Assembly: GCF_019279795.1 (NCBI RefSeq)
Contig: NC_056748.1
Coordinates: 605,819,636 to 605,883,635 of the forward strand
Reading direction: 5' to 3'
DNA length: 64,000 nucleotides
DNA from: Protopterus annectens
Lineage: Eukaryota; Chordata; Ceratodontiformes; Protopteridae
The position numbers were made by a program, and so were the translations under genes. Each line of letters opens with the position of its first letter. The first letter of the stretch is position 1. This document shows positions 1 through 12,256 of this stretch, piece after piece. Under the pieces are notes generated by a model. It did no database searches. It saw nothing but the letters and a program-made list of their open reading frames with translations, and was not told where the DNA came from.

Positions 1-910
1 TCCCACCAATTCTCCATCAATTTTAACTCTGTATCTCTTTCTTTGTTTTTCTTACTTTCTTTTAGAAATATGAAAAATTCATCCACTTTACTCATACAGC
101 TGGCTGCCTTTTTCTCTTCTTGGACCAATTGTTTCTGAGTGTCCTACCTGCTTCATTCTGTATTACTTTGCATACCTCTCTGCCAATCTCCTTAGTGGCT
201 GTCTTAAAATTCTTAAATGTAAGTTTCTTACCCCTCACCTTTAAAGTCACTTCTTTTGAAAACTGCACTGATTTATTCCTTGTCATAAATCTGGAAACTA
301 ATCCCGCAAATGGTCTTTTTGTTTCTTTGAAAGTGAGTTTACAGTATCTCTTATCTACTAACATCGCACCTTAATGCCTTTTCATTAGAACTTTTTACTG
401 AGACGCTGTAGCATTTTCACTATTCCTGTCCTTATGAAGAGCAGTGCCCATTTTGATTGTCTTGAATATGTTATAGACTTGAAAGGACACCACAGTGTTT
501 AAAGGTCATTAATTTACAAATGACAGCTCACTTCAAGGTCTGTGATTCTCTCCCTTTAACCATCTGAGAACTCCAGGCCAATCCTGTCCTTATCTGTTTC
601 CTGCCCAACCTTTGTAGGGTATCAGGAATGGTCTGTCTCTTAGGTGCAGCTGCTGTCACGGTGTTCCACTCTATAGCTGGCAAATTAGCCCCCCACCAAC
701 ATTTCACTGCCAGTCTGAATGGTCCTGACATTTCTAGTATTTACTGTGACTCTTACAGTGCCTCCTCTTTCATGTCTGTTCCAATTATCTGTTGCTTTGA
801 TTCCTTCCACTATACAGAGGGCTATACCTCTTCCTGTTTTATATATGCTATCCGTCCTGTAAACCATACATCCTACAATGTTTACATCCAAGGCAAGGGT
901 CCCTGAGTAC
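1..910 (-). other. Unidentified degenerate coding remains
   Basis: The minus strand carries an open frame of 90 codons (364-92) that is rich in Lys and Arg, and shorter open frames between 891 and 528. Neither matches a family I recognise. The basic composition and the tandem placement of several broken frames on one strand look like the remains of a retroelement, but no RT, integrase or zinc-finger motif is visible. It could equally be chance. Nothing else is seen in this stretch. Confidence 0.2.
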
Positions 911-1129
911 CATGGTTCTACTGCATTTCATGCACTTTCACTCTTCATAGTTTCTTTGGCTACCATAAGTCCATGCAATGAGGTAATCCTATACTTTCTT
1001 ATTTTTCTATAACTTGTAGGATTTTACCTTATATCATCCAATCCTCCCATTAGTTTTGATGGCTCCCTTTTTTTGATCCAAAGATGTGTAATTGTGATAT
1101 CAGTCATTATGAAAATAAAACAATAAAAC

Positions 1130-1275
1130 TAAAAAAAAGGAGTGGATATCAACAATTGCTGTCCTCCTTTAAAGATGTATTTCTGCAGGTAAGCAAGCCC
1201 CCCTGCACCCCCAGTATGGGGGCTGTACCGTCACTCCTGCTACTTATATATACTAACTCTGAGATTACTATACCT
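1130..1275 (+). repeat. GC-rich MITE core, copy 1
   Basis: An island of C-runs and G-runs (about 1196-1232) in AT-rich DNA is followed by CTGCTACTTATATATACTAA and then a GAGATTACTATACC-like stretch. The same order of blocks recurs near 58,885-58,955 on this strand and near 44,505-44,585 on the complement. In those places it lies inside elements with hairpin-type inverted ends. I therefore treat this as a partial or decayed copy of the same MITE family. Its own terminal repeats were not found. Confidence 0.5.
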
Positions 1276-2216
1276 TAGCTATAATAGAGTACTCCAAGAT
1301 ACAATAATTTCAGACTAGTATATGTAAGTACCAGTTTTTGCATATTTAGTTTCACTATTCGGAAACTCACACTTATAAGTCCTGGAAGTTGAAGCTGTTA
1401 CTAGTTTTGATGTTCGTTCCATCTCAGTTACCATGGTTCATCTATTTGTCTAGTTTAGCTAGGTCATGTCTTAGTTTTGTTTCTACTCCTTCCTGTTACA
1501 GATCATAGCAGCATCAGAAAACATGCACTTTCTCTAGATCATGCTTAATGTGTTGCTTTGTTAGTTTATATCACATGTGCTTTAGTGTATGGTCTCATGA
1601 GGCTTGGATCCCAGCAATATTTAATAAGCTAGAAAGGAACCAAAACAAAAATATTCTGCTTATGACCATGTTCCAGCATTTAGCTTTGACGTCTTTCTTT
1701 ATTAATCTTTGCCTGAGTCCACCATCCCTTTTTTATCCCTGGAAAGACTCCTTTCATTTTCCATTGTTTGATGGAGTTATTTCTAAAATCACTTAGCATC
1801 AATCAGAATGGCTAAAAAAGATTTTGTTTTACATTTTGCTTATTCCAGACAACACAGTCAAAAGTGAGTTTTTAGTTTGCCACCAACTGCTTTACTGGGG
1901 TGATGGCTCTGTAACGCTTTAAAAAGAAGAGCAAACTGGTGTTTAGCAGGAATGGGTAAGCGATTCTACTCCAGCAGAGGTTACTGCGTATGGGAAAGAA
2001 AAATACAATTAGAGGTCATACAGAGTAGAGAGGTCATAACGACATCTCATCACCATTTAAGAGATGAGTCAACAACATTCCTTCATTTTCAAGATAAGAT
2101 GTGGTACCACTTTCATAGTACAGAAAATTTTGCAGCAACCTAGTCATGTTAAGAAATAAAGCAGAATACTTCAAGTGCTATTTTAACATTTCTGTTACAG
2201 TCATGCACCCCATTAT
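1276..2216. other. Unassigned sequence
   Basis: AT-rich DNA with only short chance open frames. No repeat, RNA gene or coding motif was recognised. Confidence 0.4.
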
Positions 2217-2522
2217 CTGATCCTGATAGGTAAAAATGAAAGAAAGAAAGAAATCTCCAGCAGGTAAATGCTGTGCCTGGTACAGAACATAACACTTAAA
2301 AATGCTCAAGTAACTGGGAAATATGTTCAAGCAACTGCAAAGTAAGTTTAATATGCATATTTAAAAAGATACCATGAAGTAAGTGTAATACAAATATTTA
2401 AAGACCCACAAAGTAGGTTTAATACATTTATTTAAAAAACTGCAAAATAACTTTAGTACACTTATTTAAATGACTGTATTAATCTTACTTTGTGGTTACT
2501 TGAACCTGACCCTGATAGGTAA
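2217..2522. repeat. Composite small repeat with 35-bp tandem units
   Basis: A 17-bp direct repeat with one mismatch (CTGATCCTGATAGGTAA at 2217-2233, CTGACCCTGATAGGTAA at 2506-2522) bounds the segment. Inside, an inverted pair of 22 bp lies at 2325-2346 and 2484-2505, with about 19 of 22 positions matching. Four imperfect 35-bp units, each ending in a TATTTAAA-like block, run from 2334 to 2472. The arrangement resembles a small non-autonomous DNA element whose centre has expanded by tandem duplication. The family is not known to me. Confidence 0.5.
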
Positions 2523-2819
2523 TCCCAATGGTTAAGAAAGATAATAATTGTTTCCTTCAAAATGATTTATAGTTACTTCTGATAAACTACTAGGTTTCTT
2601 TCAACAAATGCCTTCTAGAGCCTCAGTAGAAAAGCTGTGTGGTAGCAGTGCTAGGAGTTTACCAAATTAAAAAAAAAAAGTTTCAGAAATTCTACTTCAT
2701 ATTATTATTTTGGTTAGCATAATTTACAGTTTGGTGAAGAAAATACATTCCAGCATTGCAAATTTGAAGTTGTTTATCATACTTCATTTGTGCAAATCTG
2801 AAGTGCCGTATTTGCTATT

Positions 2820-4118
2820 TTAGACTGGAGGCATTATTGCTTACTATAATTTTGATGACAGTGTCTCCCCTACAGAAACTAGACTTTTTCAAGAAGGTCT
2901 ATCTCTGACTAACAAATGGTGCCAAAGCCATGGTCTTAAAGTCAATGTTAAGAAATGCATAATTGTATCCTTTGGGAAGTCAACCATCCCTGCTAATTTC
3001 CATGCTGATAATACACCCTTAAGAGTTGACCCAGTGGCAGGGATCTGGGTATGCACATAGACAGTAGTCTTACCTTCAACTACCATGTGGCCACAGTGGT
3101 GAGGAAATCTTTTTATGTTGCGCAACTTATAAGTAAGGGCATGGCATCTAGGTCCAAAGAGGTCATTATCCCACTGCATTCCGCCCTTATCAGACCAGTC
3201 ATAGAATACAATGCTCCCTTTGGCATGTACCTATGCAGGCATATGCAGCAGCTATAGTGATCACTGAGGTTCCTTACAAAAAAGAATACAAGTCATAACA
3301 AATCTACCTTATGCAGAACACCTTAAAGCCCTTTCCCTCTGCTCAGTATCCTACAGATTGTTGAGGGGTGATCTATGCCTAGCTTACAAGCATACCTCTC
3401 AACCTCTTAGTGCAAGAAATCTGGACAAAGCCTGACAAAATGGGGGAACAAAGGACCAAAAATAGGGACAGATTTTAAATATGGCTCTTATAAACTTAGA
3501 AAGTGGCTAGAGTAACAGGGCTTGTGTTAACATATATTTTCTGAAGTATTTAAAGTCTGAAACTCAAATACATCTCATTATTTAGTGACTTCAATCCTCA
3601 GATCATCCCACTGATTTGCTAGAAAACCACAAATTTAATGAGAAATAAACCATAAGTTTGAGGTAAAAATCTGGACATTCTGTGAAAATCTGGACAATTG
3701 AGAGAATGCTTGCAAGGCATTTGCAAACCTTACACTTATGAATCTCCTTCATATTCATAAGTCAAAGAATACTAGAAATACAAGGTCTAGGGACCTGAAT
3801 TTTGTCTGTGACTTAAACAGAACATGCTGGAGAGACAGATATGTATCCCAGAGGCTGCCTCTCCTATGGAACAGGCTTCCTATCCATGTGAAGCTGAGTT
3901 TGTCTGTTACCTATTTTAAACACAATCTATACCAGTGGATGGGGAATAGGAAATTTACCCATGGCCTGGCACCCATGTCCCTTATGGTAGCTTATAAATG
4001 CATGTCTCTCAATGTCCTATTTGAAAACATGACATTGTTAGTCTTTTGGGAAAACTTGGCTAAGTTTCGAAGCCCCCCCCGGGGTCATTAGCCTAGTAAC
4101 AATCTATGAATCTATGAA
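2820..4118 (+). mobile_element. CR1-type LINE, 3' part of ORF2 and tail
   Basis: This is a 5'-truncated CR1-type non-LTR retrotransposon. The broken translation from about 2880 reads through the RT region after the FADD box (NKWCQSHGLKVNVKKCIIV) and continues in shifted frames to the C-terminal segment around 3738-4000 (CWRDRYVSQRLPLLWNRLP). It is closely related to the copies at 22.4-25.9 kb and 46.6-48.6 kb. The 3' end carries GCCTAGTAAC and two TCTATGAA units (about 4091-4117), the short terminal repeat typical of CR1. Several frameshifts and stops make it dead. A small DNA element (3391-3708) is inserted in it. Confidence 0.85.
3391..3708. mobile_element. hAT-type MITE inserted in CR1
   Basis: A 318-bp block interrupts the CR1 reading frame. 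It is flanked by an 8-bp direct repeat with one mismatch (CTTACAAG at 3383-3390, CTTGCAAG at 3709-3716). Its ends are inverted: CATACCTCTCAA on the left, complement of CATTCTCTCAA on the right. Removing it with one target copy restores the CR1 sequence seen in other copies. An 8-bp target duplication and ends starting with CA fit a hAT-superfamily non-autonomous element. It has no coding capacity. Confidence 0.75.
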
Positions 4119-4688
4119 AGGACCCTTACCATGCAATCAGTTTGCAGCTGTCATATGGAAATGTATCTTCGCTTAAATACTGCCTAGTTCTGCTGATATA
4201 AGTGCTCTAGCAGCCATTGTAATATGTTACATGCATGAATGTTTAGTGTCTACAAGTGTTCACAGGAAAAAAGGAATGCATTTATAAAGCTTAAATGTAT
4301 TCAGTTGTAAATAATGAATTTTCAGGAGAAAAACATGCACAATGTGTACCCTGTGTAATATTCTCATTCACCTTAATCTATACTGAATCTGGGAAGTTTG
4401 TTTCATGCCATTACGGCTACAGACGTAGCTGCTTATTAGAAAGTATGCATCACAGAGAATAATAGCTATGGCATTTTTCAAATATTTTCCTCTTCTTTTT
4501 TTTAAGCATTTTGCAGTGGGATTAAATGTTTGCACCAGTTGTGCTTGATGCAGTGAAGGCATGGTTAACAGGCGTGTTATATGGAAACTGATGCAGTTCC
4601 ACTTGATAGATATCAAACAGTTTAATATCTTGTATAAAGTAAATTTAAAGGGTAAAGTTAATATGCACCAGATTATATATAATCACAT

Positions 4689-4690
<2 letters not shown>
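4119..4690. other. Unassigned sequence
   Basis: AT-rich, no recognised repeat or coding motif. Confidence 0.4.

Positions 4691-4770
<80 letters not shown>
4691..4770 (+). repeat. (AC)40 microsatellite
   Basis: An uninterrupted dinucleotide tract of 80 bp. Open frames of alternating Thr-His or Cys-Val across it are artefacts of the repeat. Confidence 0.98.
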
Positions 4771-4773
<3 letters not shown>

Positions 4774-5031
4774 CAACCCTCTCCACACTTACATTTGTTT
4801 TGAATAGCCACTCTATGCTAAGTTCATATTTCAGACAAGGTTGCCAGAGATCTCTCATCATACAGCTGTTAGCTGTGCGGAAATCAGCAGCATTGCACAT
4901 TTAGCAGAACTGTAGCTTTGATTAGCATTGACAAAGGATATTATAGGAGAACTGTATGGCATGATGACTTTGCCTATTGATTTGTTCTGGCAGCTGGATA
5001 CCTGTTACCACTGATACCTATTGCATAAGTG

Positions 5032-5033
<2 letters not shown>

Positions 5034-5108
<75 letters not shown>

Positions 5109-5114
5109 ACGCGC
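5034..5114 (+). repeat. (GT)n microsatellite with GCGCACGCGC end
   Basis: A GT tract with one TA interruption that ends in an alternating purine-pyrimidine GCGCACGCGC. The strictly alternating run is the kind of sequence that can adopt Z-DNA; that is an inference. Confidence 0.95.
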
Positions 5115-7127
5115 TTTTGTGTACTTTGATGAAGATGAGACTGGGAGTCTACTCTGAACATCTGAGCTGATAAACTGACAATAGCAACCAGCACTTAGTT
5201 GTGCGGTGAAGGAAAAAGTAAATATTACTGTGTTTTATTGATTATCAGATACTGACCTTTGCCACCAGATGACCTGTTAACCATTATAGTGGGTAAGGTC
5301 AAGATCAACTGTAACTGCTTACCCCTTGCAAAGATATAAACTTGGCAGCCCCCTTGCAAAGATATCATAAACTTGGCTTGTATGGCTGCCATTCTCTTTT
5401 ATGACTAAGCTTCATTTTTAACACCTTTATCTTGTGATATGAAGTATTTTCCTAATTCAGCTTGGCAGTAAAGCTCATAGGGATAAAGCTCGGAGCATCC
5501 AATGGGTTTTGTCTTGTAGTCTATTGTTTGATACTATCACCAGCTGAAAAGTGTTTTATTCTGAACACTTTACTTGACCAGTGCTTATTGGTTTTACCTG
5601 AAAAGAAGCATTTGTACCTAGTTGACTTACCTAATTAACAAATTAATAAATACATTAGTCTGTCATCATATGGCCTATTCTTAATACTTTTAAAATTAAT
5701 AAAGTACGTTATGCAAAGACCCAAATCAAATGTCTAACTGAAATATAGCAAGAACACATTTACTTCTCTTGCAAGAGCCATAGGCTTAATCAGACAGTCC
5801 AAGAGTTAATGCAATAGCTTTGATACTTTCATTTTTTAATAAATTCAGCTCTGGATCCTTTTTCAACAGATTCTATATATTCCAGTCCAAAATTAGTTCT
5901 TTTTTGGGAAATTCTGTTATTTTCTTTAAAAGAAAATGTCCTAAACCTTCAATTATCCCACTAATATGAGAACATAATTCCCAATTGTAACATATCATCA
6001 TTTTATCTTTCAGCATGCGTCATCAGGCTACACATGCCTGCTGTGCCTTTTGACTTTAGTGATTACTGTTTTATCTGTCAGTTTAGATTATCCATACCTG
6101 CCAGGTGTGCTCAGCATAATGTACCTACATTTCAAGCTTAACTAAAGAAGATGCAAGCAGTAGAACAAATCCTAAATCTACAGAAATTATAGTAAAACAA
6201 AAGAAACAAAATATATCACATTGAATTGCAACACAGTCATGCATTCTGACAAACACATGAGCAATATAGAAATAGCACTATTACAGTTTTCTAAAATATA
6301 TTTATGAGGCTATAGCTGGGGTAATTTAACTAGGGTGAACACCCACACAAAATTCAAGGTAGTTGGGAAAGTTTCATGGCAGAACATTGACTTGTAATAT
6401 CCTCACCTGTTTTAGCTGTGACATTTCAATCCTGTTTTCAGCACTGTAGCATATAATTAACTTTAACCTGTAATGTCACTCACCAAGAACTAAAACTTGA
6501 CCCTTCACTGACTATATATATCACTGATGTTTTTTTTTTAATGACAATGATGATGATGGTGATGATGGGACATTCTTGTGGTGTTTATGATGCTGTTCTA
6601 ACATTGCAGCATAAGAATATGTTAAAAATCTTACAGAAGCTTTTGCAATTATGCTTTACCCGCAGATAGCAAAGCATGCTTTTGTATGGTGCTTTAATGA
6701 ATTGAACTGCCATTGTGGCACATTACCACTAGGGGGAACTGTTAGATCAAAGTTGTAGCCAGCAGAAAATTGAACATTTGCTAAATCCTCTTGCACCCAA
6801 TAGCATGACACCAAAAAGCATGTTTATTAGAGTAATGTACTTGAAACTGTTGCTGCAGATTGCTTAGATTTATACTGAAAGACAGCTGGCTTAACAGAAT
6901 CAGAATCTAATGGATACCTAGCAAACCCCTCCAGCTGAGCTTGGAGAGCATTTTATCAGGTACGTCCTCAACATCAGTAATTTTATAACTTTAATGTGGA
7001 GAATCTTAGAATGTGGTTATTTTATACAGCTGGCTGAAGCACAAGCATCATTACTTTTACTTTGTAATAGAGCATATGCTGACTACAATGTTATTTTTAA
7101 ATGTCATTTTGCTGTTCCGAGTGCTAA

Positions 7128-7130
<3 letters not shown>
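5115..7130. other. Unassigned sequence
   Basis: No coding motif or known repeat was recognised. A short GAT-rich stretch (about 6541-6570) is the only visible simple repeat. Composition is ordinary for the window. Confidence 0.4.
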
Positions 7131-7212
<82 letters not shown>

Positions 7213-7228
7213 AAACACACACACACAT

Positions 7229-7296
<68 letters not shown>
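7131..7296 (+). repeat. Interrupted (AC)n microsatellite, about 166 bp
   Basis: A long AC tract with interruptions near 7211-7231 (TCAAACAC, CATAAACA). All open frames through it are repeat artefacts. Confidence 0.98.
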
Positions 7297-7299
<3 letters not shown>

Positions 7300-9929
7300 G
7301 CAATTCTTGAGGTTCTTTCAAGTGTAACTCAAGTATTATCTATATCAATACGTGCATCAGGTGGGAGCAAGGTATTCATTTATGCCTGGGATAAGAGTGA
7401 ATTGATCTACTTTTGTTTTCTTTTCATCTATATATGCTGACAGACCACTGACTATGCGTTTATTAACATCCATGCTGCTATTTGTCAACTAAATGAGTGC
7501 ACTTCTTTTCCAAAGTGAAGTACAGAATCCTGTAAGTTTTAAAGTTCGTCTGCTGTTCATGTGTGCAGTTCAACTGATGTGAGAATTTGTCCATCTGGGC
7601 CACATGTTTTTAGACAACTGTTCTCCAATAACGTATGAAGTAATAACCTAAGTATTTACATGCAGATATGCATTTCATAAACAGGAACTAAATATTATAT
7701 GACCTTTATTTTATAGTTCAGATGTGTAGTAAAACTACAAACATAGCTGTCCTTTGGTAAGTCTCAGCAGTTGCTCAGGCTGCATGTGCTAGACTATGTG
7801 GCTGTTTTAAGAAGGCTGACTATTAAGCAGTGGGCACTATCACTGTTCAGATTAGTCATTACATAGCAAAATAACACAGATTATTAACTCAACCAATGCC
7901 AGTAATGATGCGTAAGAAAGATTTATTTAAGTATTCTGCCCCTCTGTCTCCATTCGTATCTGAAAATCTACAGGAAGTGAAATTCCCCAAAATGAAACAC
8001 TTTAAACCACCTAAGGTATATAAACTGTAAACTAAGGATTATTTTTTTTAGTATTTGTTTATTTGACTTTCAGCAAGGGGCAGGAACATGAAACTCTAGT
8101 GGTGAACAATCAGGAAGTACCTATAAAATTGTCCCACTTGCTCTATTTACCTGGTAGGGTTGGATTATTTTTCAAATAAAGTACATAAAGTAATATTTAT
8201 TTATTGAACAGATTATGAAGAACAAAAAGAGATGACTGAAATTATTATAATGACATTGTGCTTAAAGCAGATCATCCTACACTATGGTGGCCTCAGCAGT
8301 AAACAACAGTTTCAATAAGGTGCTTTATTTGGCATAGATCTGAAACTAGCAGACCGATTAATGTTGTAAATCATGATAGCACAATAGCTGTAATGTTGAT
8401 AGCTGGTTTCTTTGGGCAGTTACCTAATGTAAGAATTTTGAGAAGGCATGTTTGAACTCCAGAAAATACACTCTCAGTCAGCTTTATTTTCTTGTATTGC
8501 AGAAATAATATTATTATACATGTTATCCATGAGCTTGAAGCTATGTTTTTGCTAATTGTTTCTGGACAACCCAGACATGTTGTAATGTTACTAAGTTTGG
8601 GTTGTGTAATATATAAAGAAATAACTCAACATTAAGTATTAGTACTTACTGCATACTGAACTGCAGAATGTAGGTGGCAACGTCTTCTTCTGGATGTTAA
8701 GCCTGTATTCTGACTATTATAGTCTAAAGCACTTGTCATTTTTAAATATAATTTCTCTGGTTTAGAATCTTACACATATTTATACAGAAAATGTATTCTT
8801 CTTGTAATGGCATGTTTTTATAATAAGAGAGAAAATTACACAGCCACCTGGGACCAACATTAGGCACCAGGTGTACAAATGTGAGCTACTATGACTATGC
8901 ACAGTACAATAATTTCTAAAATAGTATGTCTTGTATAATGAAGAAAATCAAGATGTTGCTTCAGCGATAAAATATAACCAAATGGACTATCTCATTCTAA
9001 GATACTCCGATTTTTTTTATTTGTTAGCTACATTAGATGAAGAACTTGTAGCTTGTTTGTCTGCACATTATCATGAAAATGTGTATCATTGAACAGCAAC
9101 TCTGACCCTTTAGTAATATGTCTAGGAAATGTTTCAGGTTGTTGGTTTATGTCTGAGCTTAAAAAGGCTGTTCAGTAGCAGTGGAGACTAGTTGAAATGA
9201 CAGTTAAGGCATCAGATTTGCTATTACGGTCACACAGAGGGTGATTAATATTTTTTTTTGCTAGCCCCTCTGCTTGACTATCAAGTTAATCTCTTTTGGT
9301 CTCCCCAATGAACTTATTTACTTCCTATAGTCCCCCCCCCCAGTGAATTCATTCTTTATCTAGGGCAAGAACCCTATGATCTAGTCATTGTCTGGCTTGC
9401 ACTTTAAGTGGGAGTTGGCATTATTGTGGTAGGGGATGATATTTTTATGTATACCCTAGCATCCACCCCCACCACATGCTCAGAAGTGACTGAGTGAAAA
9501 GTATGGTGGTCTCACAGTGTATTGTCCACAACTCTATGTGTGATGCAACCAAAGTCCCACCCCTTACAGAGAGAAACTCCACATTATCCTTGTGTACACC
9601 AGTGGTTGTACTGTGGAGTGTCTGCCCAGGTATACACACCCATCCCCTCAACAATATGCAAGCAAACTCTGTTTTTTTTTTTCATTCCTTTCACACTGCA
9701 TGCCTGCTCCAAACAGGCATCTGAGGCACTAAGTGAACTTAGGACATCAGGTCTGTAGTCCGGACTTTATCTCACTATACCAGTGTAGCTGGTTAGGAGG
9801 AGGAATGTACATTAATGGCGTCTTCTAAAGACAGAACTCCTGCTGGATAATTGGCTTGTGGCAGGCTAACAGAAAACTACAGATTATATATTCCCTTTCA
9901 GATGTTTCTTAGGAAGAAACATTAGATGG
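7297..9929. other. Unassigned sequence
   Basis: The longest stretch here with no repeat that I can name. Only short chance open frames are present, and no splice-site-bounded coding block could be argued. It may be intronic or intergenic host DNA. Confidence 0.4.
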
Positions 9930-10750
9930 AGTGTGGAACAGAAAAGGCAGAAATAATGAATGTCATGCCTCTTCAGTTTTCACTAAAAGAAAAAAGGTGA
10001 GAGAAATGTACAAGCAACAAAAATGTTGCAAATGTGGGTACAGTGCCCTTTCACGGAAAAAGAAGTCAGAAAAGACTAGTCATAAAATAATTTTTAAAAA
10101 TGGAGTTGAATAAGATGTTGGAACTGTATGCATTTCACCAAACAGTTTTGAATACTCTAAGGACAGACCTGGTTAAAGTGCCTTTAAATTGCTTTAATAT
10201 AGCAGTAGAAAATGGAATGGTTCTCCTTGACTGGAAAGGGGCAAATCCAACTATGAACAGAGTAATAGGATTGATAGAATTTTAATGTATATCTAATTGC
10301 CAGTGGAAAGTCAAGACCCAAAACAAAAAGAATCACGATGGATAGTCGATCTCAGAAAACTCACAGTAATTTTGGTAACTAAAGTTGTAAGTGCCTACAG
10401 TTGTGGCTTATCTAGATTTTCAAAAAACATTTGTCATGGTACTGTACAATGATAAATGCAAATTTAGAGAAATTCCAAGTGTTTGGATAAGGTAGGATTT
10501 TGGGTATGCATTTTGTCTGTGTTACAAATCACAGAGCATTACCTATAGTAATGAAATGGGAGTTAATATAGAACATCCACAGGGGTCAATTCCAAGACTG
10601 ATCTCATGTAATATTTATGTAATGTACACTGCAGAGCTAGTACAAGGAAATTGTATGCCATTTTATAGACAAAATGTATGTCTGCACCAGAGATACACGT
10701 GGCAGTATGGGAATAATGAAATGGGATATCAGAAAACAACTTAAATAGTG
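9930..10750 (+). mobile_element. Decayed CR1-type LINE, RT region
   Basis: Heavily broken translation still shows the order expected for a CR1-type ORF2. It has the segment before RT block 1 (VPLNCFNIAVENGMVLLDWK, about 10,165-10,230, where the family has a ...W..G.VP.DWK motif), then YLDFQKTF (about 10,410-10,435; motif A, normally YLDFQKAFD), then PQGSIPRLISCNIYV (about 10,575-10,620; motif B, normally PQGSVLGPILF). It belongs to a different, older subfamily than the CR1 copies elsewhere in the window. Frameshifts and stops are frequent. The 3' limit is uncertain because a microsatellite and a tandem duplication follow. Confidence 0.6.
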
Positions 10751-10874
10751 TAATACATCATAACGTAGAATTATTGCAGAGAAGTGCACAATGAAAGGAA
10801 TAATCGAGGTATCATTGCACATAGCATATGATGGCTTTCATGCACCAAAAGTGGGAAGAAACATATGCATATGT

Positions 10875-11004
<130 letters not shown>

Positions 11005-11015
11005 TCAGAAAACCC

Positions 11016-11173
11016 AAAGTCTGAAAGTATTATTTCCTGAAAGCAGTAAGAAAAACTAAGGGGATCCCAGAATTTATAATGGTAGACAAAACTTAAAGTT
11101 TGAAAAAATATTTTCAGAAGACAGTAAGAACAGCTAAGGAGATACTAGGATTTTTAATGTCAGGCGTGGTCAG
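11016..11173 (+). repeat. 79-bp tandem duplication, two copies
   Basis: Two diverged head-to-tail copies, each starting AAAGTYTGAAA and containing AGTAAGAA.A.CTAAGG.GAT. Unit length is about 79 bp (11,016-11,094 and 11,095-11,173). It lies directly after the microsatellite and the decayed CR1 fragment, and may be LINE-derived. Confidence 0.65.
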
Positions 11174-11719
11174 TAGAGTTTAGCAATCAATATGTACTAT
11201 GTTCATAAGTTACAGCTTTTCCTGAATTCATGCTTCATGGTCATTATGGAATGTAGACTTCTTCAAACTGCACAATTATGTCCTGTGGACTGCCCAAGAG
11301 TCAGCCTTTTCTTAAACTGGGTCAGAATTCTGCATTACTTAAAAAACAAATGGGGAGCAATTCTGATTGTGTTATAAAGCTATTTGTTTAACATGTGTTG
11401 GTTACAATAGTGACAAACCTGAGTTTGCAATACCTGGTATTTTACTATTTTACATTACTTCTGTAACTAAAAGGGCTTGCAAAGTGGAGCCTCTAAATGT
11501 CTTTATCTGTCTCCAAGTAATAGTATACAAGTTCAGCCTAACCAGTTGCTGAGGTAAGAGTCCAGAATTGTTTTAGAAAAATTTCTGAGTCAGCTGAAGC
11601 ATGTTAACATCATATTTTGATTACGTACAAAATACAGCTTTGCACTGAAGAACTAAGTAAATCAGAGGCATCTGTTGTTATTGACCTGAAAAAGCAATCC
11701 TGTCATCTGTAATAAATTA
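11174..11719. other. Unassigned sequence
   Basis: No recognised feature; short chance open frames only. Confidence 0.4.
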
Positions 11720-12256
11720 AGAACTACCTTGCTAACTCTCCTTTCTGCACCTGTCACCACCCTACCTAACTTTTACTCACCCAATTGGCACAGTATAATT
11801 GTTCTTTCCTGACTCTAATATATCTCTTATATTTCCAACACTGTTTTACCTCTGCTATGCCACTGTGCAAAGCTCCTCCTAAATCTTAATCCTAATACTT
11901 CTTCTTCCTCCCTACCAACTTGGTTTAATCATTAATTACATTTTAAAGGCTTTTCTCTGATGAACTATTGTAAATTGACATGCTATTTTGTAATTTTTTT
12001 ATTTTAGCTATTGTCCATGCTGAATTTATTTGCTTTGTTAATTTTCATTATTGCACAAATACTATTGTTGCTTTGTACTTCTTAGATGCCATGTATGTAG
12101 GTATTTATTGTACCCTAACTCTTTCATTTCTGTTATGTAAACTTCTATAATTTGTTCTTTGTGTGACACTTTTCTCCTCGTGTCTCCACTGAAAATAGGC
12201 CACCAGCCCAGTGGACTAACCCAGTTAACAAAAGACAAATAAATAAAATAATGCTT
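11720..12256 (+). mobile_element. L2-like LINE 3' end, copy 1
   Basis: A pyrimidine-rich stretch ends in TCTCCACTGAAAATAGGCC, then CCCAGTGGACTAACCC and an AAATAAATAAA tail (12,183-12,249). The same ending occurs at 46,343-46,412, downstream of recognisable L2-like coding sequence. A reverse copy lies near 58,440-58,545. On that basis I call the 3' UTR and tail of the same LINE. Only the last about 80 bp are aligned with confidence; the 5' limit is a guess. Confidence 0.55.

Noticed and set aside
7013-7327. Open frames of up to 104 codons rich in Thr-His or Cys-Val
   Set aside because: They are translations of (CA)n tracts, open in several frames on both strands. The same applies to the frames at 4.7, 10.9, 33.3, 44.6, 55.1 and 57.4 kb.
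7297-9929. Host exons within the long unassigned stretch
   Set aside because: No open block flanked by plausible splice sites and with recognisable protein similarity could be argued by eye.
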